In this document: positions 19,051-27,041 of the stretch, one piece after another | Layout: every line of letters starts with the position of its first letter | Position numbering within the stretch: the stretch's first letter is position 1 | Assembly (NCBI RefSeq): GCF_003148905.1 | Contig: NZ_QGHC01000005.1 | Location: 62,001 to 126,000 of the forward strand | Length of the DNA: 64,000 nt | Direction of reading: 5' to 3' | From: Fulvimonas soli | GTDB taxonomy: Bacteria > Pseudomonadota > Gammaproteobacteria > Xanthomonadales > Rhodanobacteraceae | The notes under the pieces: generated by a model | The model's input: the letters and a program-made list of their open reading frames with translations, nothing else | Told to the model about the DNA's origin: nothing | Databases searched by the model: none | Position numbers and translations under genes: made by a program

Positions 19051-19560
19051 ATGAGCATCAGCCAGTTGATCCCCTGGAACCGCGAGCGCTCTTCCAGCGC
19101 GTTGATGCCGAGGGAGACGCGCGATCCCTTCCTCGCCCTGCACCGCGAGGTGAACCGCCTGTTCGACGACCTCTGGCGCCAGTTCGACATGCCGATGGGC
19201 CGGCTCGATGCCGGCATCGGCGCCGGCTGGCCGCAGGTGCAGCTGGACGAGGGCGACAAGGAATTCGTGCTGACCGCCGAGCTGCCCGGCATGAGCGAGA
19301 AGGACGTCGAGGTGCTGTTCGCCGACCACGCCGTGATCCTGCGCGGCGAGCGCCGCGCCGAGCGCGAGGACAAGAACCGCAACCAGCGGCTGAGCGAGCG
19401 CTACTACGGCCGCTTCGAGCGCCGCATCCCGCTCGACGTGGAGATCGAGCCGGACAAGGCCAAGGCCGAGTTCCGCAACGGCGTCCTCAGCGTGACGCTG
19501 CCCAAGACGCCGCAGGCGCAGACCGAGACGGTGCGCATCCCGATCGCCCGGGCTGCCTGA
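19051..19560 (+). CDS. Hsp20-family small heat-shock protein
   Basis: A 169-residue ATP-independent holdase that binds unfolding proteins. The alpha-crystallin domain spans about 65-160 and contains the usual Glu-Leu-Pro-Gly-Met segment and the late Arg/Asn-Gly-Val-Leu-Ser-Val-Thr-Leu-Pro-Lys strand near 150. A C-terminal Val-Arg-Ile-Pro-Ile motif (IxI) is present for oligomer contacts. The N-terminal arm, 60 residues, includes Asn-Arg-Leu-Phe-Asp-Asp-Leu-Trp-Arg. The ATG at 19051 is preceded by GAGGTGAT. A sigma-32-like promoter lies 200 bases upstream and a terminator immediately downstream, so it is a single-gene heat-shock unit. Confidence 0.95.
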   Translation: MSISQLIPWNRERSSSALMPRETRDPFLALHREVNRLFDDLWRQFDMPMGRLDAGIGAGWPQVQLDEGDKEFVLTAELPGMSEKDVEVLFADHAVILRGERRAEREDKNRNQRLSERYYGRFERRIPLDVEIEPDKAKAEFRNGVLSVTLPKTPQAQTETVRIPIARAA

Positions 19561-19625
19561 TCGCCGCGCCCCCCGCACGGCGATCCCTGCGGACGCTCTC
19601 CTGGCGCCAGGGACGGCGCCGCGCC

Positions 19626-19661
19626 GCCGGCGGCGGACGACAGCGCCGCCGGCGCTTCTTT
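19626..19661 (+). terminator. Intrinsic terminator after hsp20
   Basis: A 10-base perfect stem (GCCGGCGGCG / CGCCGCCGGC) with an 8-base loop is followed by GCTTCTTT. It separates hsp20 from the glycosyltransferase gene 70 bases further on. Confidence 0.65.
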
Positions 19662-19730
19662 GCCCCGAACGACAACGCATGCGTCCGCGGCGCCGGCGCG
19701 CCCGCGGACCGCCGCGGAGGAAACCATCCC

Positions 19731-20804
19731 ATGCGAATCGCGCAGATCGCGCCCCTGTACGAAGCCGTGCCGCCGCGCCTGTACGGCGGCACCGAACGCA
19801 TCGTCGCCTACCTGTCCGATGCCCTGGTGGAGCTGGGCCACGAGGTGACCCTGTTCGCCGCCGCCGATGCCGGCACCCGCGCGCGCCTGGCGCCGGTGCG
19901 CGACCAGGCGATCCGGCTCGACCCGGCGCCGCTGAAGTCGGACCTGGCCGCGCACCTGTCCATGCTGCAGGAGGTGCGCCGCCGCGCCGGCGAGTTCGAC
20001 GTGCTGCACTTCCACGTCGACCTGCTGCACTTCCCCTTCTTCCAGGACATCGCCGCGCGCACGCTGACCACGCTGCACGGGCGGCTGGACCTCAAGGACC
20101 TGCCCGAGGCCTACCGGCGCTGGCCGCAGTTCCCGCTGGTGTCGATCTCCGAGCAGCAGCGCAGGCCGCTGCGCTTCGCGCACTGGGTCGGCACCGTGCC
20201 GCACGGCCTGCCGGCCGCGCTGTACCGCCCGCCCGCCGCGCCGGCGGGCGACTACCTGGCCTTCCTCGGCCGCATCTCGCCGGAGAAGCGGCCCGACCGC
20301 GCGATCGCCATCGCGCGCCGCGCCGGCGTGCCGCTGAAGCTGGCGGCCAAGGTGGACGCCGCCGACCGCGACTACTTCCACGGGACGATCCGCCCGCTGC
20401 TCGACGCCGCGGGCGCGGGCGCGCAGTTCGTCGGCGAGATCGGCGATGCGCGCAAGCAGGACTTCCTGGGCCATGCCCGCGCGCTGCTGTTCCCGATCGA
20501 CTGGCCCGAGCCGTTCGGCCTGGTGATGATCGAGGCGATGGCCTGCGGCACGCCGGTGATCGCCTGGGACTGCGGCTCGGTGCGCGAGGTGGTCGAGCAC
20601 GGCGTGACCGGCTTCGTGGTGTGCTCGGAGGAGGAGGCCGCGGCGGCGGTGGCGCGCCTGCACGAGCTGGACCGCGCCGCCATCCGCCGGGTGTTCGAGC
20701 GGCGCTTCTCCGCCACCGCGATGGCCGAGCGCTACCTGGCGCTGTACCGCCGCCTCGGCGCGCCCGGCGACGCCGGCGCGCCGACGCTGGCACGCACCGC
20801 CTGA
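19731..20804 (+). CDS. GT4-family glycosyltransferase
   Basis: A 357-residue retaining GT-B glycosyltransferase of family 4. The N-terminal Rossmann half begins Ile-Ala-Gln-Ile-Ala-Pro and has the acceptor-site Tyr-Gly-Gly-Thr-Glu near 22-27. The C-terminal nucleotide-sugar half contains the E-x7-E motif in Glu-Pro-Phe-Gly-Leu-Val-Met-Ile-Glu near 262-270, followed by Ala-Cys-Gly-Thr-Pro-Val. The protein is cytoplasmic with no signal peptide. It is followed after 8 bases by a glycogen-debranching-like glucosidase, and this pairing suggests work on an alpha-glucan or related storage or stress carbohydrate. Donor and acceptor sugars cannot be read from the sequence. It has a ribosome binding site (GCGGAGGAA) 11 bases before the ATG. 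Confidence 0.88.
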   Translation: MRIAQIAPLYEAVPPRLYGGTERIVAYLSDALVELGHEVTLFAAADAGTRARLAPVRDQAIRLDPAPLKSDLAAHLSMLQEVRRRAGEFDVLHFHVDLLHFPFFQDIAARTLTTLHGRLDLKDLPEAYRRWPQFPLVSISEQQRRPLRFAHWVGTVPHGLPAALYRPPAAPAGDYLAFLGRISPEKRPDRAIAIARRAGVPLKLAAKVDAADRDYFHGTIRPLLDAAGAGAQFVGEIGDARKQDFLGHARALLFPIDWPEPFGLVMIEAMACGTPVIAWDCGSVREVVEHGVTGFVVCSEEEAAAAVARLHELDRAAIRRVFERRFSATAMAERYLALYRRLGAPGDAGAPTLARTA

Positions 20805-20812
20805 GCGCCGCC

Positions 20813-22951
20813 ATGGCCTACGGACTTCCCGCCGAGGACACCGCCGCGACGGCGCCGGCCACGGCCGCCGGCCACGCGCGCCATGCGCTCAAGGACGGCG
20901 ACAGCTTCCAGGTGTGCGACGCGGCCGGCGACATCGCCGGCGCCGCCGACGGGCTGTACCGCGACGGCACCCGCGTGCTGTCGCGCTTGGTGCTGCGCCT
21001 GGACGGCGAGGCGCCGGTGCTGCTCAGCGCCGCGGTCGGGCGCGACAACGTGTTCTTCACCGCGCATCTCACCCATCGCCCGCTGACCCCGCTGGGCGCC
21101 AGCGCCGGCGGCGACGTGATCCACCTGGAGCGCACCCGCTTCCTGTGGCAGGCACGGCTGTTCGAGCGCATCGCCTGCGTCAACTACGGCGAGGCGCCGG
21201 CGCAGCTGCGGCTGGAGGTCGGCTTTGCCGCCGACTTCCGCGACATGTTCGAGGTGCGCGGCGCGCACCGCGCCGAACGTGGCCGCATGCATGCGCCGGC
21301 GGCGGTCGACGGCGGCATGCTGCTGCGCTACGAGGGGCTGGACGGCCTGCTGCGCGACAGCGCCGTGGTCTTCTCCGAGGCGCCGCAGACGCTGGCGCCG
21401 GAGCGGGCGGTGTTCGCGCTGCAGCTGCCCGCGCATGGCCGCCGCGAGCTGTACCTGGAGGTGGGTGCCGAGCCGGCGCGGCCGGGTCGCGCGCGCTTCC
21501 GCCACGCCGCCGCGCAGGCGCTGCGCGCGATGCGCCGCCGGCGCCGCTCCGGCGCGCGCCTGCGCAGCAGCGGCCGGCTGTTCAACGCCTGGCTGGAGCG
21601 CTCGCGCGCCGACATCGCGCTGCTGGTGAGCAAACTGCCGACCGGGCCGTACCCGTACGCCGGCATCCCGTGGTTCTCCACGCCGTTCGGGCGCGACGCC
21701 ATCGTCACCGCGTTGCAGACGCTGTGGCTGGACCCGGCGCTGGCGCGCGGCGTGCTGGCCTTCCTGGCGCGGCACCAGGCGCACGAGACCTCCGCCTTCC
21801 GCGACTCGGCGCCGGGCAAGATCATGCACGAGACGCGCAAGGGCGAGATGGCGGCGATGGGCGAGCTGCCGTTCGGGCTGTACTACGGCGGCATCGACAC
21901 CACGCCGCTGTTCGTGATGCTGGCGGGCGCCTATGCCGAGCGCACCGCGGACGACGCCTTCGTCGATGAGCTGTGGCCGGCGCTGCTGGCCGCCACCGCG
22001 TGGATCGAGCGCAGCTGCGACGCCGACCCGGACGGCTTCCTCGCCTATGCGCGCGGGCAGCAGGGCGGGCTGGTCAACCAGGGCTGGAAGGACAGCGCCG
22101 ACTCGGTGTTCCACGCCGACGGCGGCGAGGCGCCCGGGCCGATCGCGCTGGTCGAGGTGCAGGGCTACGCCTTCGCCGCGCTGCATGCGATGGCCGCGCT
22201 GGCCGGGCGGCGCGGCGAGGCGGCGGCCGCCGCGCGCTGGCGCGCGCGCGCGCAGGCGCTGCGCGCGGCGGTGGAGCGGCGGCTGTGGGACGAGGCGCTG
22301 GGCTACTACGTGCTGGCGCGCGACGGCCGCGGCGCGCCGTGCCGCGTGCGCGCCTCCAACGCCGGGCACCTGCTGTACGCCGGCCTGCCCGAGGCGGCGC
22401 GCGCGCGGCGGGTGATCGAGCAGCTGCGCTCGCGCGCCTTCGACGGCGGCTGGGGCGTGCGCACCCTGGCCGGCGACCAGCCGCGCTTCAACCCGATGTC
22501 CTACCACAACGGCTCGGTGTGGCCGCACGACGTGGCGCTGTGCGCGGCCGGCATGGCGCGCTACGGCGCGCGCGCCGAGGCGGTGCGCCTGCTCGCGGAG
22601 ACCTTCGAGGCGGCGGTGCACTTCGGCATGCGCCTGCCGGAGCTGTATTGCGGCTTCCTGCGCGCGCCGGGCGAGCCGCCCATCGCCTATCCGGTGGCCT
22701 GCCTGCCGCAGGCCTGGGCGGCCGGCGCCGTGTTCATGCTGCTGCAGGCCTGCCTGGGCCTGCACGTCGATGCTTGGCGCGGCGAGGTGGTGATCGACCG
22801 GCCGCAACTGCCGGTGGGCGTGGACCGCCTGCTGGTGCGCGAGCTGGAGGTGGCCGGCGCGCGCGTGGACCTGGCCTTCGAGCGGGTCGGCGGCCGCGTG
22901 CTGGCCGCGCGCACCGGAGGCGCGGACGTGCGGGTGGTGGCGCGGCTGTGA
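20813..22951 (+). CDS. Amylo-alpha-1,6-glucosidase-like debranching enzyme
   Basis: A 712-residue protein with an N-terminal beta-rich domain typical of bis-type glycogen debranching enzymes. This domain spans about 20-235 and contains Phe-Gln-Val-Cys-Asp-Ala-Ala-Gly-Asp-Ile and Gly-Leu-Tyr-Arg-Asp-Gly-Thr-Arg. A C-terminal (alpha/alpha)6 barrel of the GH63/GH133-like clan occupies about 270-710. In the barrel, Trp-Phe-Ser-Thr-Pro-Phe-Gly-Arg-Asp near 287 and Ser-Tyr-His-Asn-Gly-Ser-Val-Trp-Pro-His-Asp near 562 match the catalytic-site segments. No signal peptide, so it should act on an intracellular glucan. It forms a two-gene operon with the GT4 gene. Some relatives act on sucrose-like or glucosylglycerol compounds instead, so the substrate is open. 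Confidence 0.85.
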   Translation: MAYGLPAEDTAATAPATAAGHARHALKDGDSFQVCDAAGDIAGAADGLYRDGTRVLSRLVLRLDGEAPVLLSAAVGRDNVFFTAHLTHRPLTPLGASAGGDVIHLERTRFLWQARLFERIACVNYGEAPAQLRLEVGFAADFRDMFEVRGAHRAERGRMHAPAAVDGGMLLRYEGLDGLLRDSAVVFSEAPQTLAPERAVFALQLPAHGRRELYLEVGAEPARPGRARFRHAAAQALRAMRRRRRSGARLRSSGRLFNAWLERSRADIALLVSKLPTGPYPYAGIPWFSTPFGRDAIVTALQTLWLDPALARGVLAFLARHQAHETSAFRDSAPGKIMHETRKGEMAAMGELPFGLYYGGIDTTPLFVMLAGAYAERTADDAFVDELWPALLAATAWIERSCDADPDGFLAYARGQQGGLVNQGWKDSADSVFHADGGEAPGPIALVEVQGYAFAALHAMAALAGRRGEAAAAARWRARAQALRAAVERRLWDEALGYYVLARDGRGAPCRVRASNAGHLLYAGLPEAARARRVIEQLRSRAFDGGWGVRTLAGDQPRFNPMSYHNGSVWPHDVALCAAGMARYGARAEAVRLLAETFEAAVHFGMRLPELYCGFLRAPGEPPIAYPVACLPQAWAAGAVFMLLQACLGLHVDAWRGEVVIDRPQLPVGVDRLLVRELEVAGARVDLAFERVGGRVLAARTGGADVRVVARL

Positions 22952-23005
22952 GCCCGGCTCGGGCGCGCCGGAGCGGTCGCCGCGGCCCGCAGGGCGGCGC
23001 TGGAA

Positions 23006-23038
23006 CGCGAACGGGCCGCGCAGGGCGGCCCGTTCGCG
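23006..23038. terminator. Bidirectional hairpin between converging genes
   Basis: A perfect 12-base stem (CGCGAACGGGCC / GGCCCGTTCGCG) with a 9-base loop lies between the converging glucosidase and metK genes. No T-run follows on either strand, so its termination strength is uncertain. Confidence 0.5.
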
Positions 23039-23059
23039 TGTCGCGCGGCAGAACCGCGC

Positions 23060-24259
23060 CTACCTCAACTTGGCGTCCGCGCGCAGCGCCTCGGCCCTGT
23101 CGGTCTTCTCCCACGAGAACGCGGTGAAGCGGGTGCCGTCGGCGCCCTTGACCTCGTGCGGGCTGCGGCCGAAGTGGCCGTAGCTGGCGGTCTGCTGGTA
23201 CATCGGGTGGATCAGGTCGAGCATCTTGATGATGCCGTACGGGCGCAGGTCGAAGTGCCTGCGGATCAGCTTCTCGATCTTGTCGTCCGGGATCCGGCCG
23301 GTGCCGAAGGTGGTCACCGAGATCGAGGTGGGCTCGGCCACGCCGATGGCGTAGCTCACCTGCACCTCGCAGCGGTCGGCGAGGCCGGCGGCCACGACGT
23401 TCTTGGCCACGTAGCGCGCGGCGTAGGCGGCCGAGCGGTCCACCTTGGACGGATCCTTGCCGGAGAACGCGCCGCCGCCGTGGCGGGCCCAGCCGCCGTA
23501 GGTGTCGACGATGATCTTGCGGCCGGTCAGGCCGCAGTCGCCCACCGGGCCGCCGATCACGAACTTGCCGGTCGGGTTGATGTGGAACTTGGTGCCCTTG
23601 TGCAGCAGCTTGGCGGGCAGCACGGGCTTCAGGATGTGCTCGCGCACCGCCTCGATCAGGTCCTTCTGCCGGATGTCCGGGTCGTGCTGGGTGGACAGCA
23701 CCACCGCGTCGATGGCGGTGGCCACGCCGTTCTCGTAGCGCAGGGTGACCTGGCTCTTGGCGTCCGGGCGCAGCCACGGCAGCGGCGAGTTCTTCTTCTT
23801 GCGGATCTTGGCCTGCTGCTCGACCAGGCGGTGCGAGTAGTAGATCGCCGCCGGCATGAAGTCGCGCGTCTCGTTGGTGGCGTAGCCGAACATCAGGCCC
23901 TGGTCGCCGGCGCCCTGCTCCTCGGGCTTCCTGCGGTCCACGCCCTGGTTGATGTCCGGCGACTGCTTGCCGATCAGGTTGAGCACGCCGCAGGTTTCGC
24001 CGTCGAAGCCCACCTCGGAGCTGTCGTAGCCGATGTCCACGATCACCTTGCGGACCAGCGCCTCCAGGTCGACCCACGCGCTGGTGGTGATCTCGCCGGC
24101 GACGATCGCCACGCCGGTCTTCACCATGGTTTCGCAGGCCACGCGGGCGCGCGGGTCCTGCGCCAGGATCGCGTCGAGCACGGCGTCGGAGATCTGGTCG
24201 GCCACCTTGTCCGGATGGCCTTCGGACACCGACTCGGAGGTGAAGAGGTAGTTGCTCAT
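23060..24259 (-). CDS. metK: S-adenosylmethionine synthetase
   Basis: A 399-residue enzyme making S-adenosylmethionine from ATP and methionine. The N-terminal [12 protein letters not shown] signature holds the ATP-binding His and Asp. The flexible-loop region, [10 protein letters not shown] near 127, and the phosphate-binding glycine-rich segment Gly-Gly-Gly-Ala-Phe-Ser-Gly-Lys-Asp near 270 are conserved. Length is slightly above E. coli MetK (384). It stands alone on the reverse strand. A palindrome overlapping the ribosome binding site lies only 8 bases before the start codon and is a candidate control site. Confidence 0.98.
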   Translation of the reverse strand: MSNYLFTSESVSEGHPDKVADQISDAVLDAILAQDPRARVACETMVKTGVAIVAGEITTSAWVDLEALVRKVIVDIGYDSSEVGFDGETCGVLNLIGKQSPDINQGVDRRKPEEQGAGDQGLMFGYATNETRDFMPAAIYYSHRLVEQQAKIRKKKNSPLPWLRPDAKSQVTLRYENGVATAIDAVVLSTQHDPDIRQKDLIEAVREHILKPVLPAKLLHKGTKFHINPTGKFVIGGPVGDCGLTGRKIIVDTYGGWARHGGGAFSGKDPSKVDRSAAYAARYVAKNVVAAGLADRCEVQVSYAIGVAEPTSISVTTFGTGRIPDDKIEKLIRRHFDLRPYGIIKMLDLIHPMYQQTASYGHFGRSPHEVKGADGTRFTAFSWEKTDRAEALRADAKLR

Positions 24260-24266
24260 CGCGGCA

Positions 24267-24289
24267 TTTATCCTTCTTTACGGATAAAG
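24267..24289 (-). promoter_or_regulatory. Palindromic control element over the metK ribosome binding site
   Basis: Two overlapping dyads are present: TTTATCC-N8-GGATAAA (24267-24288) and CTTTA-CGGA-TAAAG (24276-24289). On the metK strand, the Shine-Dalgarno-like AAGGA lies inside the dyad, 11 bases before the ATG. It could be a repressor operator (for example for an S-adenosylhomocysteine-responsive ArsR-type regulator, known to control metK in some proteobacteria) or an RNA hairpin hiding the ribosome binding site. It does not match the SAM riboswitch folds I know. Confidence 0.45.
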
Positions 24290-24418
24290 AGATGGAAGTT
24301 GAAACGGGCCATGATACACGCGCCCGGCCGGGTTTGCATGCGGCAAGTCTGGCACAGGCGTGTGGCAGCGGGGCGCGGTTCAGCCGCCGCGGCGGGCGGG
24401 CGCGCCGCCGGAATGGCG

Positions 24419-24486
24419 GGATCGCGGCCGCAGGCCGCTCCCGCCAGGCTGCCGCAGCTCGTGGGAGCGGCCTGCGCCGCGATGCC
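24419..24486 (+). repeat. REP-type inverted repeat
   Basis: The arms ATCGCGGCCGCAGGCCGCTC at 24421-24440 and GGGAGCGGCCTGCGCCGCGAT at 24463-24483 are imperfect inverted copies, about 22 bases apart. The arm sequence belongs to the same family as the copies at 12079 and 33862. Confidence 0.8.
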
Positions 24487-24716
24487 AGTCCTCGACCAGA
24501 CGCCAGCTCCACCATCGCCTGGGCGCGGGCATCGCCTCGTCCGGGTGCGGGCGTCCAGACCGCCGCGGGTGCGGGCTCGCCGCGGCCGCACCAGGCCCGG
24601 CATTCCACCAGTCGGGCGAAGGCGCTGCCGCGCGGATCGGCCGTCTGGACGTCCATCACCAGGCGCAGGCGATCGGCGCCCCATGCGGCGCGGGACTGCG
24701 ACGCCGCGGCGCTTGC

Positions 24717-24738
24717 TTGATAGGAATCGTTCTCAAGC
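24717..24738. promoter_or_regulatory. Fur-box-like palindrome
   Basis: On the reverse strand the sequence reads CTTGAGAACGATTCCTATCA followed by AG. The outer CTTGA/TCAAG arms are perfect, and the GAGAA-n-GATT core resembles the 7-1-7 Fur box. No intact iron-related gene is adjacent, so its target may be the possible gene remnant on the reverse strand, or the match may be chance. Confidence 0.35.
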
Positions 24739-25039
24739 GCATATTCCCGCGACGTCCGCAGCGGGCCGCGTGAGGCGGCATCGCCGGACCTTTTTTGGCG
24801 AGCGCGAGCGGATGTGGCCGGGCATCACCCCGTCGAGGACGGCGCGACGCCGTAGCCGTGCGGCGGGAGCGACATGACGTCTGCATCGCGCCGTCCTGCG
24901 CGAGCGTGGCATGCGCGATGGTCAGGCATCGTGCGGCCGCGTTGCACGCGCGCCGCGCGGAGCATTCGCCCCATGGTCCCGCGGCTTCCATAATGCGTTG
25001 AGGCCGCGTCGTGCGGCTGTCGCGGATGGAGGATGGACG

Positions 25040-25744
25040 ATGACGATGAACCCACGCACCGCCGGGTGGCGCCGGGTCTGGCTGCTGCTGGTCCTGCTGC
25101 TGGGCGCGGGCCTGGTGCAGGCACAGGACGCCGGCCCCGCGCAGTGGAAGCCGGCGATGGACGCCTTCGCGGCGCAGGACCGCCTCCATCCGCCGTCGCA
25201 GCACGGCGTGCTGTTCATCGGCAGCTCCTCGATCAACTACTGGCATTCGCTGGCGGCGGACTTCCCCGGCGTCCCGGTGATCAACCGCGGCTTCGGCGGC
25301 TCGGCGATCGAGGATTCCGCCTACTACGCCGACCGCATCGTGACGCCCTACCACCCGCGCCTGATCGTGATGTACGCGGGCGACAACGACGTCTTCGAGG
25401 GGCACTCGCCGCAGCGCGTGGCGCGGGATTTCGAGGCCTTCGTGGCGCGCGTGCGGCGCGACCTGCCCGGCGTGCCGGTGGCGTACATCTCGATCAAGCC
25501 CAGCGTGGCGCGCTGGTCGCTGTGGCCGGCGATGCGCGAGGCCAACGGGCTGATCCGCGCCTGGGCGGCGACGCAGCGCGACGTGCGTTTCGTGGACATC
25601 GCGCCGCGCATGCTCGACGCGCAGGGCAAGCCGCGGCCGGAGCTGTTCCGCGAGGATGGCCTGCACATGAAGCCGGCCGGATACGCGCTGTGGATCGAGG
25701 CGCTCAAGCCGGTGCTGGCCGACTACGGCTTCCGCACGCGCTGA
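25040..25744 (+). CDS. Secreted SGNH/GDSL-type hydrolase
   Basis: A 234-residue esterase-like protein with a Sec signal peptide (residues 1-27, ending near Leu-Val-Gln-Ala-Gln). The SGNH blocks are present: the nucleophile Ser in Phe-Ile-Gly-Ser-Ser-Ser-Ile-Asn-Tyr-Trp near 65 and the oxyanion Gly in Arg-Gly-Phe-Gly-Gly-Ser near 85. The Asn is in Tyr-Ala-Gly-Asp-Asn-Asp near 115, and the catalytic Asp/His are in Asp-Gly-Leu-His near 209-212. Start at 25040 is set by GGAGG seven bases upstream; earlier in-frame starts would precede the signal peptide. The substrate may be an acyl or acetyl ester of a sugar, but it is unknown. A second SGNH hydrolase sits at 28419-29204 on the other strand. Confidence 0.88.
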   Translation: MTMNPRTAGWRRVWLLLVLLLGAGLVQAQDAGPAQWKPAMDAFAAQDRLHPPSQHGVLFIGSSSINYWHSLAADFPGVPVINRGFGGSAIEDSAYYADRIVTPYHPRLIVMYAGDNDVFEGHSPQRVARDFEAFVARVRRDLPGVPVAYISIKPSVARWSLWPAMREANGLIRAWAATQRDVRFVDIAPRMLDAQGKPRPELFREDGLHMKPAGYALWIEALKPVLADYGFRTR

Positions 25745-25830
25745 TGCCGCATCGGCCCCCGGTCCACGGGACTTGGGTCTTCTTCCTCCGGGAGAAGTGA
25801 AAAAAAAGCCGGACCCTTTCGCATTTGCCT

Positions 25831-25950
25831 CCCTCTCCCACTGGGAGAGGGTGCCGGCAGGCGGGCGAGGGGTTCGGTCAGCGCGGGGCGTCGAGGCTTC
25901 GCCGTACCCGCATCCGGCCCTGCGGGCCACCTTCTCCCGCAGGGAGAAGG
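25831..25950. repeat. Intergenic palindrome pair, CTCTCCC/GGGAGAG family
   Basis: Two small perfect palindromes, CCCTCTCCCACTGGGAGAGG(G) at 25831-25851 and CCTTCTCCCGCAGGGAGAAG(G) at 25930-25950, flank a spacer of about 80 bases. The same architecture is at 32239-32373. The pair fills most of the space between the SGNH gene and the converging dusB. Confidence 0.7.
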
Positions 25951-25963
25951 GAGAGAATCTGGC

Positions 25964-26950
25964 CTACGCCGCCAGCGCCACGCCCGCGGCCAGCGCGTCG
26001 AAGTAGTCGCGGGTCAGGCGCAGCTGCTCGGCCGCCGTCTCCGCGCGGTTGACCACGTGGCGGAAGGCGGCGTTCTCCGGCCGGTCCTTGGCGTACCAGC
26101 CGAGATGCTTGCGCGCGATGCGCACGCCGGCCTGCCCGCCGTAGAAGGCGTACAGCTGCTCCAGGTGGCCCAGCAGGATCGCGGCCACCTCGGCGGGCGA
26201 AGGCTCCGGCAGCGTCTCGCCGGTGGCGAGGTAGTGCGCGATCTCGCGGAAGATCCACGGCCGTCCCTGCGCGCCGCGCCCGACCATCACCGCGTCTGCG
26301 CCGGTGGCGTCGAGTACCTGCTTCGCCTTCCGCGGCGTCGTGATGTCGCCGTTGGCCAGCACCGGGATGCGCACCGCGGCCTTCACCGCGGCGATGGTCT
26401 CGTACTCGGCCTCGCCCTCGTACTTGTCGGCGCGGGTACGGCCGTGCACCGCCAGCGCGGCGATGCCGGCGTCCTCGGCGATGCGCGCGATGGTCAAGGC
26501 ATTCTTGTGCTCGCGGTCCCAGCCGGTGCGGATCTTCAGCGTCACCGGCACGTCCACCGCCGCGACCACCGCGCGGCAGATGCGCGCCACCAGCGGCTCG
26601 TCCTGCAGCAGCGCGGAGCCGGCCCACACGTTGCACACCTTCTTCGCCGGGCAGCCCATGTTGATGTCGACGATCTGCGCGCCGTTGGCGACGTTGAAGC
26701 GCGCGGCTTCCGCCTGCATCGCCGGGTCGTAGCCGGCGATCTGCACGCTCACCGGCTCGGGCTCGCCGGCATGGTCCATGCGCCGCAGCGACTTGCGCGT
26801 GTGCCACAGCCTCGGGTCGGCGGTGGTCATCTCCGACACGGCCAGGCCCGCGCCCAGCCGCTTGCACAGCAGGCGGAACGGCTTGTCGGTGACGCCGGCC
26901 ATGGGCGCCAGCACCACGGGCGGGTCGATGCGGTAGGGGCCGATCTGCAT
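25964..26950 (-). CDS. dusB: tRNA-dihydrouridine synthase B
   Basis: A 328-residue FMN-dependent TIM-barrel enzyme that reduces uridine to dihydrouridine in tRNA. The N-terminal Ala-Pro-Met-Ala-Gly-Val-Thr-Asp motif and Cys100 in Asp-Ile-Asn-Met-Gly-Cys-Pro-Ala-Lys-Lys-Val are present; this is the proton-donating cysteine position. The FMN-site Gly-Arg-Thr near 173 and Ala-Asn-Gly-Asp-Ile near 203 also match DusB. The ATG at 26950 gives the standard N-terminus. In many gammaproteobacteria fis follows dusB, but here a repeat pair follows instead. It lies 92 bases after nupG on the same strand, but a terminator separates them. Confidence 0.95.
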   Translation of the reverse strand: MQIGPYRIDPPVVLAPMAGVTDKPFRLLCKRLGAGLAVSEMTTADPRLWHTRKSLRRMDHAGEPEPVSVQIAGYDPAMQAEAARFNVANGAQIVDINMGCPAKKVCNVWAGSALLQDEPLVARICRAVVAAVDVPVTLKIRTGWDREHKNALTIARIAEDAGIAALAVHGRTRADKYEGEAEYETIAAVKAAVRIPVLANGDITTPRKAKQVLDATGADAVMVGRGAQGRPWIFREIAHYLATGETLPEPSPAEVAAILLGHLEQLYAFYGGQAGVRIARKHLGWYAKDRPENAAFRHVVNRAETAAEQLRLTRDYFDALAAGVALAA

Positions 26951-27012
26951 CCGGCCATTGTAGCCGCCCGCCGCAGGCGCGGCGTGGTCGGCCCGGAAGT
27001 GGCGGAACGGAA

Positions 27013-27034
27013 AAGGGCGGCCGGAGCCGCCCTT
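27013..27034 (-). terminator. Intrinsic terminator after nupG
   Basis: A perfect 9-base stem (AAGGGCGGC / GCCGCCCTT) with a 4-base loop; on the reverse strand it is followed by TTTT. It sits 8 bases after the nupG stop codon. Confidence 0.7.
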
Positions 27035-27041
27035 CCGTCGT

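Larger units (their letters stand above)
24290..25039. other. Gene-poor stretch, about 750 bases
   Basis: No intact gene is convincing. It contains a REP-type repeat at 24419-24486 and a Fur-box-like palindrome at 24717-24738. On the reverse strand from about 24692 down to 24486, one frame shows strong third-position G/C. It includes Leu-Arg-Leu-Val-Met-Asp-Val-Gln-Thr-Ala-Asp-Pro-Arg-Gly and Phe-Ala-Arg-Leu-Val-Glu-Cys-Arg-Ala-Trp-Cys, then runs into the repeat. This may be the remnant of a gene whose 3' part was replaced by the repeat; I do not recognise it. Confidence 0.35.

Noticed and set aside
24257-24300. SAM riboswitch upstream of metK
   Set aside because: The leader is too short and lacks the conserved core of the SAM-I, SAM-II or SAM-IV types; only a simple nested palindrome is present.
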